From positions 62,001 through 126,000 of the forward strand of contig JAEWMY010000005.1 of the NCBI GenBank assembly GCA_023393015.1: a stretch of 64,000 bases of DNA. The letters run 5' to 3'. The notes beneath the pieces were generated by a model. The model did not search any database, was not told where the DNA came from, and saw only the letters and a program-made list of their open reading frames with translations. This DNA comes from Spirochaetota bacterium (GTDB lineage Bacteria; Spirochaetota; Spirochaetia; Treponematales; Treponemataceae). Numbering within the stretch: the first letter of the stretch is position 1; each line of letters begins with the position of its first letter. The translations under genes were made by a program, and so were the position numbers. Of the stretch, positions 8,569-16,646 are shown one piece after another.

Positions 8569-9798
8569 CTATACGTAGCGGATCGTGACCTCTTTGAGGT
8601 ACTTCTCCCTCAGCAAGGCCTGTATTTTCTTGACGACGTTGCGTCGTATTTCCAGTTCCACGGGCATGTTCGGATCCTGATGGGCCTCGTTTATCTTCGT
8701 GCCCACGACGAAGGTAATCCTGTCGCTGTCAAGCAGCAGTTCCTGGATCTTCGTGGCGGCGTTTTCGCGGACGCTTTCTCGGGCGGTTCCCCCGCCGATC
8801 GCGGCCCCGCGTTCGAGCAGCTCCGCCACGGTTCCGAGGGTGATTATTCCCTCCGTCACCAGGTCGGCGCCGTCCATGACCGACATCGGCGGCACTACGG
8901 GATCGATGTTCCTCATGACGAGCCTGAGCGGCCTTTCAAGCTCCCTGGAAATGATGTTCGCTGTAGTGCCGCCGCATATCACCTTCCTTCCCCGGAAGGC
9001 GTTGAAATCGCGGGCCATCTCCGCGTCCCTTTCCCGATTCACCGGCGGCCCCGACAGCACGAGCAGGTCACGGGGATGGCGGAAATAGATGACCCCGCAG
9101 GTTATGTCGTCCTTCGCAGCGTACCCGTCGTGCCTCTGCGCGGCCCCGACCACCGTCCGCGCAAGCTCCCGCGCGCTCACGCCGGGATCCGTCTCTATCG
9201 CGGAGAGGATGAAGTCCTGCACGCTCGCCGCGCCCCAGCCGAGAGGCGTAAGCCGGGCTCCCATGCCGGATTGGGTGACCCCGTCGGAAAAAAACACGAG
9301 CCGGTCTCCCGGGCGCGCCCGGTAGTCCGAGTAGTACAGCAACGCCTCGCGCGCGGGCGCGCCCTTCGCGCGCTTCCGCTCGATGGGCGTGCATTGCTTG
9401 ATTGGCTCCACGACGGTCTTCTCTCGCACGAGGACGTAGCCGGGGTTGTCGTACTCCATGATCCGCACCGAGGAGTTCGGCTCTATGTCGACGAGGGTAA
9501 AGGTCGCGTAGCTGATGCCGCGTTCCTTGCATACGGGAAGCGTGCTCATGATGATGTTCGCGGCCCGCTTTATCGGAATGTCCGACGCGACGAATTTCAT
9601 CGCCATGGTCGCCGTCAGGGTCGAAAGCACCCCAGCCTTGATGCCCGAGCCGAGGCCGTCGGAGAGTACGGTTATGACGCGGCCGTCCTGTTCGTTCTTC
9701 TGCGAAAGAAACGCGTCGCCCGGCGCGCCCTGTCCGCTCTTGCGAAGCTGGTAATGCCCGACCTCGATGAAGGTTCCGGCCTCGGTCGCGTCGCTCAT
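8569..9798 (-). CDS. SpoIIE-type serine phosphatase with C-terminal extension
   Basis: A 409-residue protein. Residues 1-240 form a SpoIIE/PP2C phosphatase domain with the metal-binding acidic residues in LSDGLGSG (D47), FFSDGVTQSG (D172) and KDDITCGV (D230/D231). Residues 240-409 are an additional conserved-looking domain (GRKVICGGTTANII, GTKINEAHQDPNMP) of a type I cannot assign. The gene overlaps the sensory hydrogenase gene by 4 bases, matching the known link of PAS-containing group C hydrogenases to phosphatases. It presumably dephosphorylates a protein when the hydrogenase senses H2; no anti-sigma factor, STAS protein or kinase partner is nearby. Confidence 0.92.
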   Translation of the reverse strand: MSDATEAGTFIEVGHYQLRKSGQGAPGDAFLSQKNEQDGRVITVLSDGLGSGIKAGVLSTLTATMAMKFVASDIPIKRAANIIMSTLPVCKERGISYATFTLVDIEPNSSVRIMEYDNPGYVLVREKTVVEPIKQCTPIERKRAKGAPAREALLYYSDYRARPGDRLVFFSDGVTQSGMGARLTPLGWGAASVQDFILSAIETDPGVSARELARTVVGAAQRHDGYAAKDDITCGVIYFRHPRDLLVLSGPPVNRERDAEMARDFNAFRGRKVICGGTTANIISRELERPLRLVMRNIDPVVPPMSVMDGADLVTEGIITLGTVAELLERGAAIGGGTARESVRENAATKIQELLLDSDRITFVVGTKINEAHQDPNMPVELEIRRNVVKKIQALLREKYLKEVTIRYV

Positions 9799-11567
9799 CG
9801 TTCGCCCTCGTCGCCTTCGGCGAATGACTCGATTATCGAGTTGAGCGTCGCCTCGGTTTCGGCCGCGTTCTCTCCGAGAAGAAACGCGATCTTCTGCACC
9901 ACCGCGAGGTTCTTGTCGATAACCCGTTTCGTCTGGCTGATGACGCGGTTACGCCGGATTTGCGGCGCGGTCACGTCCTGTATGACCCCGCACGCGCTCT
10001 CTCCCTTCTCGATGGAGAACACCGTCGCCTGGAAGATCTTCTTCCCCTCGCGGTGCTCGTGCTCCACGACGTCGGGCCCGTTGGCCGCCATGACGTCCCT
10101 GAAAAACCTCGACATGTCGGTTATACGCTCGAGATCGGCGCCCTCCATGCCGGGCTTCGCCTCGAACATGAGCGCGGTTTCCGCGCCCATGAGCCGCGCG
10201 AAGTTCTCGTTGCATTCGATCACGCGGAGGTTCGAGTCGCAGATGACGACGCCCGACGGAATCGCCCGGATGAGGCCGTTTGCCTTCTTTTGCGCGAGCT
10301 TTCGCATGTAGGATACGCACATCGTGCGCTCCGCGCGGTTTTCCAGCATCGCCGACGCGAAGGCCCGGCAGGTGTCGTAGCCGCAACTTCCGCAATTGAG
10401 CTCGTCCTGGGCGGTTACCTTGCCGACGGTCCGGAGCGCCGCGCGGATTTCCTCGTCGTCGTGCGCGGGAGCCGCGTACGTTTCCACGGGCAGGGTACCG
10501 GTCATATCCGGTTCGGAAAGTCCCTCGGCGAAATCGGCAGCGCGCGAGGCGTAATCGAGCAGGCGGATCCTACGGAGGGCCGTCGGCGTACCGCGCGAAA
10601 CGAGCGGTCCGTTCACGCATCCTCCGGGACACGCCAGAAGCTCTACAAACAGCGGGGCGGGAAGATCGCGCGCGTCCAGTCCCCGCAAGGCGGAATCGAT
10701 TTCATCGAGCCCGGTAACGGTCATCATCTTGACCCTCTCGGTGCCCGGATACTTGCGCACTGCCGCGATCATGCCGCCGTCAACGGGATAGAGGGCCCCT
10801 TTCGCGGCGGAAAAGGGTACGAAACGGGCGGGATCGTCGTCCCGATTCCGCTCGAGGTCGTCGAGGTCGATACCCGCGTCGACGAACCATTCGCGCAAGT
10901 CACGAAACGAGATGGAGCAGTCGATCGTTTGCCAGACGTCGGCCTCGCGCTTTTTCGCGATGCATGGTCCCACGAACACGACGCCGGTATCCGGCCCGTA
11001 CAACTCCTTCAGAAACCGCGCGTGCGCGAGCAGGGGAGAGGCGCGGTCGGTAACGTACGGGGCGAGCTCGGGGATGTATTGCTTCACGTACTCGACGGCG
11101 ACGGGACACGCCGACGACAGATACAGGGAATGTCCACCGTCCCGAACGCCGGATGCGCCGGGCGAGCCGTCAACGCCCTCACCGGCGAAGTCCTTCGCGA
11201 GACGCGAGGACACGAGGTCGGCCCCGATAGCCGTCTCGGAAACCCCGAAAAAACCGAGTCGGGTGATGGCGCGCACGAGGGTTCGGGAAGAGATCCCGGG
11301 AAATTCGGCCGAAAAGGACGGCGCGAGGGAGACGATTACCCGTTCGCGCAGGGTAATCAGCTGCCTCGCCCGCGGACGATCGTCCCTCACGCGCTTCGCG
11401 GCGGCCGGACATACGGTGACGCAATGGCCGCACAGGACGCAGAGGGCCGAAACGACCATCGCATGACCGTTCTCGACGCGGATTGCCTTTACGGGACACT
11501 CGCGGATGCACTTATAGCAATCCTGGCACTGGGTTTTTTCCGTATAAATCGGGCTTTGCAGGCTCAT
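9795..11567 (-). CDS. sensory [FeFe] hydrogenase with PAS domain (HydS-like, group C)
   Basis: A 590-residue protein: two [4Fe-4S] motifs (CQDCYKCIRECP and CVLCGHCVTVCP, residues 14-54), an H-cluster domain, a four-Cys cluster motif (C392, C395, C400, C417) and a PAS domain (about 430-540), then a helical tail. H-cluster loops are SSACP (151-155), GPCIAK (200-205) and LACPGGC (311-317). The Cys that relays protons in catalytic enzymes is Ala here (SSACP for TSCCP), as reported for the sensory enzyme HydS of Thermotoga. This fits a slow H2 sensor that signals through PAS to the co-transcribed phosphatase. Overlaps neighbours on both sides by 4 bases. Confidence 0.93.
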   Translation of the reverse strand: MSLQSPIYTEKTQCQDCYKCIRECPVKAIRVENGHAMVVSALCVLCGHCVTVCPAAAKRVRDDRPRARQLITLRERVIVSLAPSFSAEFPGISSRTLVRAITRLGFFGVSETAIGADLVSSRLAKDFAGEGVDGSPGASGVRDGGHSLYLSSACPVAVEYVKQYIPELAPYVTDRASPLLAHARFLKELYGPDTGVVFVGPCIAKKREADVWQTIDCSISFRDLREWFVDAGIDLDDLERNRDDDPARFVPFSAAKGALYPVDGGMIAAVRKYPGTERVKMMTVTGLDEIDSALRGLDARDLPAPLFVELLACPGGCVNGPLVSRGTPTALRRIRLLDYASRAADFAEGLSEPDMTGTLPVETYAAPAHDDEEIRAALRTVGKVTAQDELNCGSCGYDTCRAFASAMLENRAERTMCVSYMRKLAQKKANGLIRAIPSGVVICDSNLRVIECNENFARLMGAETALMFEAKPGMEGADLERITDMSRFFRDVMAANGPDVVEHEHREGKKIFQATVFSIEKGESACGVIQDVTAPQIRRNRVISQTKRVIDKNLAVVQKIAFLLGENAAETEATLNSIIESFAEGDEGER

Positions 11568-11824
11568 GAGCGGCCCCGTACCAGTTTATGCTCCAGCAAG
11601 TCATACACCATACCGGGCTCAACTCCCTGGTCAAGTTCCCCGTTAATCCGGATATTCGGTCCGTCCTTGCAATGGCCGTCGCACAAACACCCCTGGACTT
11701 CGATCCTGGCGCTTAAATTGCGCTCGCGAAGGAAACGTTCTATAATTTCAGCATTGAGGTTGTTTCCGCGGGAAAAACAGGAACTACCCATGCAAACGGT
11801 AATGATTATCTCTGGTGTTTCCAT
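11564..11824 (-). CDS. small [2Fe-2S] thioredoxin-like ferredoxin
   Basis: An 86-residue protein with the same four-Cys thioredoxin-like pattern as the gene at 8292: C-x4-C (CMGSSC) and a second group CLCDGHC, then IRINGEL. First gene of the H2-sensor operon; its stop overlaps the sensory hydrogenase start (ATGA), so it is likely the electron partner of that sensor. Start supported by CAGGAG six bases before ATG. Confidence 0.9.
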   Translation of the reverse strand: METPEIIITVCMGSSCFSRGNNLNAEIIERFLRERNLSARIEVQGCLCDGHCKDGPNIRINGELDQGVEPGMVYDLLEHKLVRGRS

Positions 11825-11841
11825 TCGCGACTCCTGAGGGT

Positions 11842-11870
11842 ATTGTATAAAAATATATCGATTTGGTCAA
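11842..11870 (-). promoter_or_regulatory. promoter of the H2-sensor operon
   Basis: On the minus strand TTGACC (11870-11865), a 17-base spacer and TACAAT (11847-11842). Transcription would begin around 11835, leaving a leader of roughly a dozen bases that just contains the ribosome site CAGGAG. No clear palindromic operator accompanies it. Confidence 0.75.
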
Positions 11871-11890
11871 TTATTGAGCAAGGAGCGTTG

Positions 11891-12697
11891 ATGAGCCAAT
11901 CTTCGAGGCCTCAGGATACGGTAACGTATCTGGATAACATCCATGACTATTTCGGCGCGCTTCTGGAGTACTATGACGAGCTGTTTCCGCTCGCCGAGGG
12001 GGCCGTAGGGTTTATATCAAGCCTCGGCGAAGAATTCCGTTCAAACTTTCCTCCCGAGGATTCGCCCCTGTGCAGGTATCTCGGCGTCGGTTGCGCGACG
12101 GGAGCCCTGGAAAACCGCCTCGCGGGAAACGGTTTCGACATAACCGGCATAGACGCGAACGCGGAGATGGTCGCTACCGCGCGACGAAGAATGCGCCGAG
12201 GGCTTTCCTCCACGCGCTTTTTCGAGCTTTCAACGCTGGAAATGGGAAGATTTCTGAAAGAAGCTTCGTTCAACCTCATATCGTGCCTGGAAAACACCCT
12301 CCCGTTCCTGGGAGACGAGGTATTGCTGCGCAAGTTTTTTCACGACGCGAGGAAGCTCCTCGCCCCCGAGGGCGTTTTGGCGATTCAAACGCTGAATTTC
12401 GACGGATTACCCGAAGAAAAGCCGGTTCGTCTTCCCGAAAGAAGCTCCATTCGCGTCAAGCTGGAAACGGGCTACCGACCCGACCCGGACGGCAAGACTA
12501 CCTATGAGGCCGCGCTTGAACTCGGCAACGGCAAACGGATCATCCTGCAAAGCGGCGCGCGAATCGTTCCGACAACGACCGACAAGATGGAATCGTGGGC
12601 GAAAGCCGCGGGCTTCGCGAAGGCCGAACGGTTCGGCGACTATGCCCGCGGCCCGTTCTCGCCCGAAAGCGAGAACGCCGTCATGCTCTTCCGGTAA
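11891..12697 (+). CDS. SAM-dependent methyltransferase, small-molecule type
   Basis: A 268-residue class I methyltransferase-like protein. The glycine loop reads GVGCATG rather than the usual D/E-x-G-x-G-x-G, followed by an acidic strand end (ITGIDANAEM) that would hold the SAM ribose. Downstream FNLISCLENTLPFL and IQTLNFD correspond to motifs IV-VI. It resembles the methyltransferase at 46337-47110 in these segments, so the two look like paralogues. Start taken at ATG 11891, seven bases after AGGAG; an in-frame upstream ATG at 11843 falls in the divergent promoter region. Substrate unknown. Confidence 0.82.
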   Translation: MSQSSRPQDTVTYLDNIHDYFGALLEYYDELFPLAEGAVGFISSLGEEFRSNFPPEDSPLCRYLGVGCATGALENRLAGNGFDITGIDANAEMVATARRRMRRGLSSTRFFELSTLEMGRFLKEASFNLISCLENTLPFLGDEVLLRKFFHDARKLLAPEGVLAIQTLNFDGLPEEKPVRLPERSSIRVKLETGYRPDPDGKTTYEAALELGNGKRIILQSGARIVPTTTDKMESWAKAAGFAKAERFGDYARGPFSPESENAVMLFR

Positions 12698-12707
12698 CGC
12701 GCGACCC

Positions 12708-13622
12708 CTACTGTATGCGCCACTTTCCTTCGACGCGGGTCATGCGCGTGGAGGGTATATCGAGCACGCGGCCGTCTTCGCCCTGCAGGCGAATCATCCT
12801 GGTCAGGGGATTAACCTCGGTGACGCGGAAATTGGCCTCGTCGTAAAACAGGCGCACGCCCTCGTTCGGCAGGGTTTTCCTCTCCTCGCAGTACCATTCG
12901 TGCTCGTAGGCGAGACAGCACAGGAGCCTGCCGCATTGCCCCGATATCTTCAGCGAGTTGAGCGAAAGGCCCTGATCCTTCGCCATACGGATGGATACAG
13001 GCCGGAGCTTGTCGGTCACCGAATGGCAGCAGTACGGGCGGCCGCATACCCCGAGCCCGCCGGTGATGCGCGATTCGTCGCGCACGCCGATCTGCCTGAG
13101 CTCTATGCGCATCTTGAAAATCGAGACGAGATCCTTCACGAGGTCGCGAAAGTCAACTCGATTCTCGGCGCTGAAGAAAAAGAGTATTTTAGGCTCGTCA
13201 AGCAGATAATGCGTGGCGATAAGCTTCATGTCGAGCCGGTGTTGCGCAACCTTCTCGCGGAACACGGCGAAGGCGGTCGCTTCCTTTTCCCGCAAATCGG
13301 CCATATGGGCAAGATCGCTCTCCTCTGCCTTGCGGTCGATCTTAACGACGTCGTCCGGCCTGATGCCGATCGGCACGCGGACCCTTCCCATTACGAGCGC
13401 TATGTCCTTGCCATACCTCGTCGGCACGAGCACGTGCTCGCCTTGCGCGAGAGAGTCGATATCGCTCGTGGCATAGAGGCTTTCGCTCGAGTACTCCAGC
13501 TTGAGATGATAGAGGGGCTCGGGAAAGACGAACGACCCGCCGCCTTCCACGGATTCGGCCTGCGGGTCCTCGAGGCTGGAAAGGTCCTCGGCGTGTATAT
13601 CGTCATTGAATTCAGAACTCAT
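12708..13622 (-). CDS. ricT: PSP1-domain protein, RicT/YaaT family
   Basis: A 304-residue protein with the PSP1 C-terminal domain: VGRVRVPIG-like strands, then the two conserved Cys groups CGRPYCC and CGRLLCC (around residues 195-245). In Bacillus the homologue RicT forms a Fe-S-containing complex with RicA and RicF that stimulates RNase Y-dependent mRNA processing and biofilm/sporulation control. RicA and RicF are not in the window. The neighbour YaaR also sits near yaaT in Firmicutes, an old gene association. The N-terminal 60 residues are acidic and variable. Last gene of the M23-bactofilin-YaaR cluster. Confidence 0.88.
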   Translation of the reverse strand: MSSEFNDDIHAEDLSSLEDPQAESVEGGGSFVFPEPLYHLKLEYSSESLYATSDIDSLAQGEHVLVPTRYGKDIALVMGRVRVPIGIRPDDVVKIDRKAEESDLAHMADLREKEATAFAVFREKVAQHRLDMKLIATHYLLDEPKILFFFSAENRVDFRDLVKDLVSIFKMRIELRQIGVRDESRITGGLGVCGRPYCCHSVTDKLRPVSIRMAKDQGLSLNSLKISGQCGRLLCCLAYEHEWYCEERKTLPNEGVRLFYDEANFRVTEVNPLTRMIRLQGEDGRVLDIPSTRMTRVEGKWRIQ

Positions 13623-13649
13623 GTTTCCACCTTATGCGTCGACCGCCCG

Positions 13650-14177
13650 TCAGGACATCAAGTCCACGAGCAGTCCGTTGATTTCCTCGATCCGTTCAAG
13701 AACGGCCAACTGGTTTTTTTGGTTTGAGAGGATACCGCGCGCCAGCTCCTCGAGTTTCGCGTCGATAACCTGCACCTGCGTGAATTTCTTCCGTTTCAGG
13801 ATGTTGCCCCCGGACGTCGACTCGGTCACGTCGAAGGCCCTGGATACCACGTAGCCGACGAAGGAGCGCACCGCGTCCTTGTACGCCAGAATCGTGTCGG
13901 GCGTTTGCCTTCCTTTAAGCGTGTCGCCCGCCGAATGAACGTCGTCGAGCAAGGCCTCGAGCACTCGTTCGGGTGGCAGGTGCGCGAGTCGCTCCGGAAC
14001 GGCCGCCCGGGCGCCCTCGTCGGTTTGCCTGAGCTCGTCCCCGAGAAGACGGTCAAAGGGCCTTGCCCCGACACGTTCCTTGCGCTTCTCTCCGCGGCTT
14101 TTTGCAGCCCCGCCGGCGACCTGACCCGCCAGCGACGAGAAATACGGCGATACGGGATCGAGTCCCGGAGCGGACAT
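13650..14177 (-). CDS. YaaR (DUF327) family protein
   Basis: A 175-residue mostly helical protein. The C-terminal 120 residues show the DUF327 pattern: LLDDVHSAGDTLKGRQTPDTILAYK..., VRSFVGYVVSRAF and a C-terminal helical segment ending ERIEEINGLLVDLM. The family is of unknown function but travels with YaaT/RicT, its downstream neighbour here (27 bases away). Its ATG shares a base with the stop of the bactofilin gene (TGATG), so translation is coupled. Confidence 0.83.
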   Translation of the reverse strand: MSAPGLDPVSPYFSSLAGQVAGGAAKSRGEKRKERVGARPFDRLLGDELRQTDEGARAAVPERLAHLPPERVLEALLDDVHSAGDTLKGRQTPDTILAYKDAVRSFVGYVVSRAFDVTESTSGGNILKRKKFTQVQVIDAKLEELARGILSNQKNQLAVLERIEEINGLLVDLMS

Positions 14178-14620
14178 CAGGAAGAACCGGCGCGGGCCGC
14201 GCGGCCGCCCGCGAGGGACGACGAGCGAAACGCGCGGCGGTTATTGTAATCGGAAAGCGCCTCGGCGAAGCGATCCCCGTCGTTGACGGCGAAACACGAT
14301 CCGTTCAGGATGACGGAATCCTCGACATTGAGCCGTCGGGTAAGGACATCTCCGAGCACCATGCCCGAGGACAGGATCGTTACCCCCGCCTCGGCCACGA
14401 CGTCGCCCTGTACGACGCCCCCCACGGTCACTTCCCGGGCGCGCACGTCGCCGCGTATCCGGGCTCCCTCTCCGACGATGACGCGGCCGTCGGTTTGCAG
14501 GTTGCCGTCTATGTCGCCGTCGACGCGCACGAAACCCGCCACGGCAAGCTCTCCCCGGATAAAGCTGCCGGGGCCGACTATAGTATTTACGGAAACGTCT
14601 TCGGAAAAGGGAAACGCCAT
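14177..14620 (-). CDS. bactofilin
   Basis: A 147-residue cytoskeletal protein. The central 100 residues are a right-handed beta-helix typical of bactofilins, with hydrophobic repeats about every six residues (GSFIRGELAVAGFVRVDGDI, GRVIVGEGARIRGDV, ...), flanked by short unstructured tails. Bactofilins polymerise without nucleotide and position wall-modifying enzymes; pairing with a co-transcribed M23 peptidase (12 bases upstream) is the classic cell-shape arrangement, as in Helicobacter and Leptospira. Here it would bear on helical shape or the cell pole. Confidence 0.93.
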   Translation of the reverse strand: MAFPFSEDVSVNTIVGPGSFIRGELAVAGFVRVDGDIDGNLQTDGRVIVGEGARIRGDVRAREVTVGGVVQGDVVAEAGVTILSSGMVLGDVLTRRLNVEDSVILNGSCFAVNDGDRFAEALSDYNNRRAFRSSSLAGGRAARAGSS

Positions 14621-14631
14621 CGAAACCGCCT

Positions 14632-15660
14632 CTACTTGTTGTTGGCGACCTTGATGTTAAGGTACTTCATGGGATCGACGACGTCGGAACCGATATGCAC
14701 CTCGTAGTGAAGGTGCGGGCCGGTAGACACGCCGGAATTGCCGATATACCCGATCACCTGGCCTTGCTGGACATATTGTCCGCGCTGCACGCGGAAGGAC
14801 TGCATATGGGCATACCTGGTATAGAACCCGTGTTTATGCTTGATAATCAGATAGTTTCCGAATCCGGGATCATACTCGGACGTCACCACCTGACCGTCCG
14901 CCGTCGCCAGGATCGCGTCTCCCGACCGGTAGGTCGAAAGGTCAACGCCCTTGTGGATATACCACTGCCCGGTGAAAGGGTGGCGATTCTGTCCGAAAGG
15001 CATCGAAACGTGCCCGATTCCGCCCTTTATGGGCCACATGTTCGGAATGTCGGAAAACAGGGTGTTTTGCGAATCAAGCAATTTGCCGATTTCCTGAATC
15101 GGTTGAACCGAATTTTCGAGATACCCCGTCAGACGCTGCAACTCCGCTATCTCGCGGACGGAACCCTGCGCGGTTTCCTTTACGCTGAAAAGGGAGGAAA
15201 GGTCGCCGTTTTGCATGTTCCCCTTTTCGACGGAGGACCCGGTATCGAGGCCGATGATGGAAAGGGTCGCGGAAAAGGCGGCCTGGAAATTCTGAGCCGC
15301 CTTCAGGAGGTTCCCCGTCTCGTCCTTCAGCTGGTCGAGGCTCGCGCGCGCGGTCCGCGCGTCTTCCTGAATCTCGGACAGATTCCGTTCGGTCACGATG
15401 CTCCGGCGCGAAAACCAGAAAAACGAGGCGAATATGACGACGACGATAGTCACGAAAAAAACGAGGGAAAACACGGTCGTCTGGAAATTGACGACGCGCT
15501 TTTGCGAATGGGGAACCACCATAATGGTCAGCTTGCGGCGTCCGCCGCTGAACACGCGCGAAACCCCCGCGGAAACGGTCTCGACCCCGTTTCGGAAAAA
15601 CCGGCCTATTGACCTGACGATGGAGTTTTCGACCTTTTTATAGCCCCGTGTTCTTGACAC
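14632..15660 (-). CDS. M23 (LytM-type) peptidase, membrane-anchored
   Basis: A 342-residue envelope protein. A single membrane segment (about residues 62-85) is followed by a coiled coil (95-130), a linker and a C-terminal M23 domain. Zn/catalytic signatures are HKGVDLS (HxxxD) and GPHLHYEVH (HxH), so it is predicted to be an active peptidoglycan endopeptidase. The start is a GTG at 15660 preceded by GGGG eight bases upstream; no ATG is available before the membrane helix in this frame. Heads the minus-strand operon with bactofilin, YaaR and RicT. Confidence 0.93.
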   Translation of the reverse strand: MSRTRGYKKVENSIVRSIGRFFRNGVETVSAGVSRVFSGGRRKLTIMVVPHSQKRVVNFQTTVFSLVFFVTIVVVIFASFFWFSRRSIVTERNLSEIQEDARTARASLDQLKDETGNLLKAAQNFQAAFSATLSIIGLDTGSSVEKGNMQNGDLSSLFSVKETAQGSVREIAELQRLTGYLENSVQPIQEIGKLLDSQNTLFSDIPNMWPIKGGIGHVSMPFGQNRHPFTGQWYIHKGVDLSTYRSGDAILATADGQVVTSEYDPGFGNYLIIKHKHGFYTRYAHMQSFRVQRGQYVQQGQVIGYIGNSGVSTGPHLHYEVHIGSDVVDPMKYLNIKVANNK

Positions 15661-15683
15661 CTAGACATCCCCTTATCCGTATT

Positions 15684-15713
15684 ATCATATCATGGAATAA
15701 AATTATCTGTCAA
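15684..15713 (-). promoter_or_regulatory. promoter of the M23-bactofilin operon
   Basis: Perfect TTGACA (15713-15708), 18-base spacer, TATGAT (15689-15684) on the minus strand, ending 23 bases before the GTG start at 15660. Confidence 0.8.
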
Positions 15714-15715
15714 AT

Positions 15716-15749
15716 CCGCCGCGGGACCGTTCTCCCGGCGGCTTTTTTT
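15716..15749 (+). terminator. intrinsic terminator-like hairpin facing + strand
   Basis: A GC-rich hairpin (arms near 15716-15726 and 15733-15741, one small bulge, 6-base loop) followed by seven T. It points along the + strand, yet no + gene ends upstream for 3 kb; it lies between the two divergent promoters, immediately before the tatD -35 box. It may stop antisense transcription coming from the minus-strand operon region. Confidence 0.6.
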
Positions 15750-15750
15750 G

Positions 15751-15779
15751 TTGACGCCGGGGAGTTCGTGTGGTACTTT
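15751..15779 (+). promoter_or_regulatory. tatD promoter
   Basis: TTGACG (15751-15756), 17-base spacer, TACTTT (15774-15779). The leader to the tatD ATG would be about 70 bases; I see no riboswitch-like structure in it. Confidence 0.6.
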
Positions 15780-15857
15780 CATCGTATCACCGCGCCCAGT
15801 TTGGTCGCGTCCCTGCCGTAATCCAGACGGCCACCACGAACGAATCGGAAGTCAGCC

Positions 15858-16631
15858 ATGCAATTTTTCGATACTCATGCTCATATTGGGCTTATTTATG
15901 ATGATCCCGTTGAGCAACTTCGCGTTATTCAGGAAGCAAAACAAGCTCAAGTCACCCGCATCGTAAGCATTTGCAACAGCTTGCATGACTTCAGCGTCGT
16001 ATATCCCACGCTCAAGACCGCCTCGTCGGTCTATCATGCCATAGGCGTGTCCCCGTCCGAAGTCACGAATCCCGGAAAAGACTGGGTTCGCATCGTCGAG
16101 GAGGGGCTGAAGATGCCCAACGTCGTCGCCCTCGGAGAGATCGGCCTCGACTACTTCCGGAAATTCGGCGACAAGCGTTCACAAATTGAACTATTTATCA
16201 CCCAACTTGAGATGGCGAACAAGGCCAACGTACCCGTCATTATACATAATCGGGACGCGGGCAAGGATGTATTAGATATACTTGCGGAGCGACTCCCCCC
16301 GGCGGGCGGGGTTCTTCATTGCTACTCGGAAGACGCCGAATACGCCCGAATCGCCCTCGACCTCAACCTCCGTTTCTCTTTCGCGGGTAATCTTACGTAT
16401 CGTAACGCGCGAAACCTCCACGAAACCGTCCTCTCCCTCCCGCTTGACCGTATACTGGTCGAGTCGGAAAGCCCGTTCATGGTTCCCGCCGAATTCCGGG
16501 GAAAACGCAACATGCCGAGCTACACCCCGTCCACGGTCAAGTTCATGGCGGAGATGCTGGAGATGGATATCGAGGAACTCGCCGCGCAGTTGTGGAAAAA
16601 CAGCTGCGAGTTCTTCCGTCTTCCGGAATAA
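15858..16631 (+). CDS. tatD: TatD-family metal-dependent DNase
   Basis: A 257-residue TIM-barrel hydrolase. Metal-ligand motifs are in order: FDTHAHIG at the N terminus, GEIGLDY (about residue 93), IHNRDA, LHCYS. The last motif, normally ETD-[AS]-P, reads ESESP here, so the usual Asp is Glu. TatD proteins are 3'-5' exonucleases acting on DNA damage products; some act on D-aminoacyl or other substrates. First gene of a same-strand run with dus; gap to dus is 15 bases. Ribosome site weak (GGAAGT). Confidence 0.9.
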   Translation: MQFFDTHAHIGLIYDDPVEQLRVIQEAKQAQVTRIVSICNSLHDFSVVYPTLKTASSVYHAIGVSPSEVTNPGKDWVRIVEEGLKMPNVVALGEIGLDYFRKFGDKRSQIELFITQLEMANKANVPVIIHNRDAGKDVLDILAERLPPAGGVLHCYSEDAEYARIALDLNLRFSFAGNLTYRNARNLHETVLSLPLDRILVESESPFMVPAEFRGKRNMPSYTPSTVKFMAEMLEMDIEELAAQLWKNSCEFFRLPE

Positions 16632-16646
16632 CCGTCCCGGACCGCC

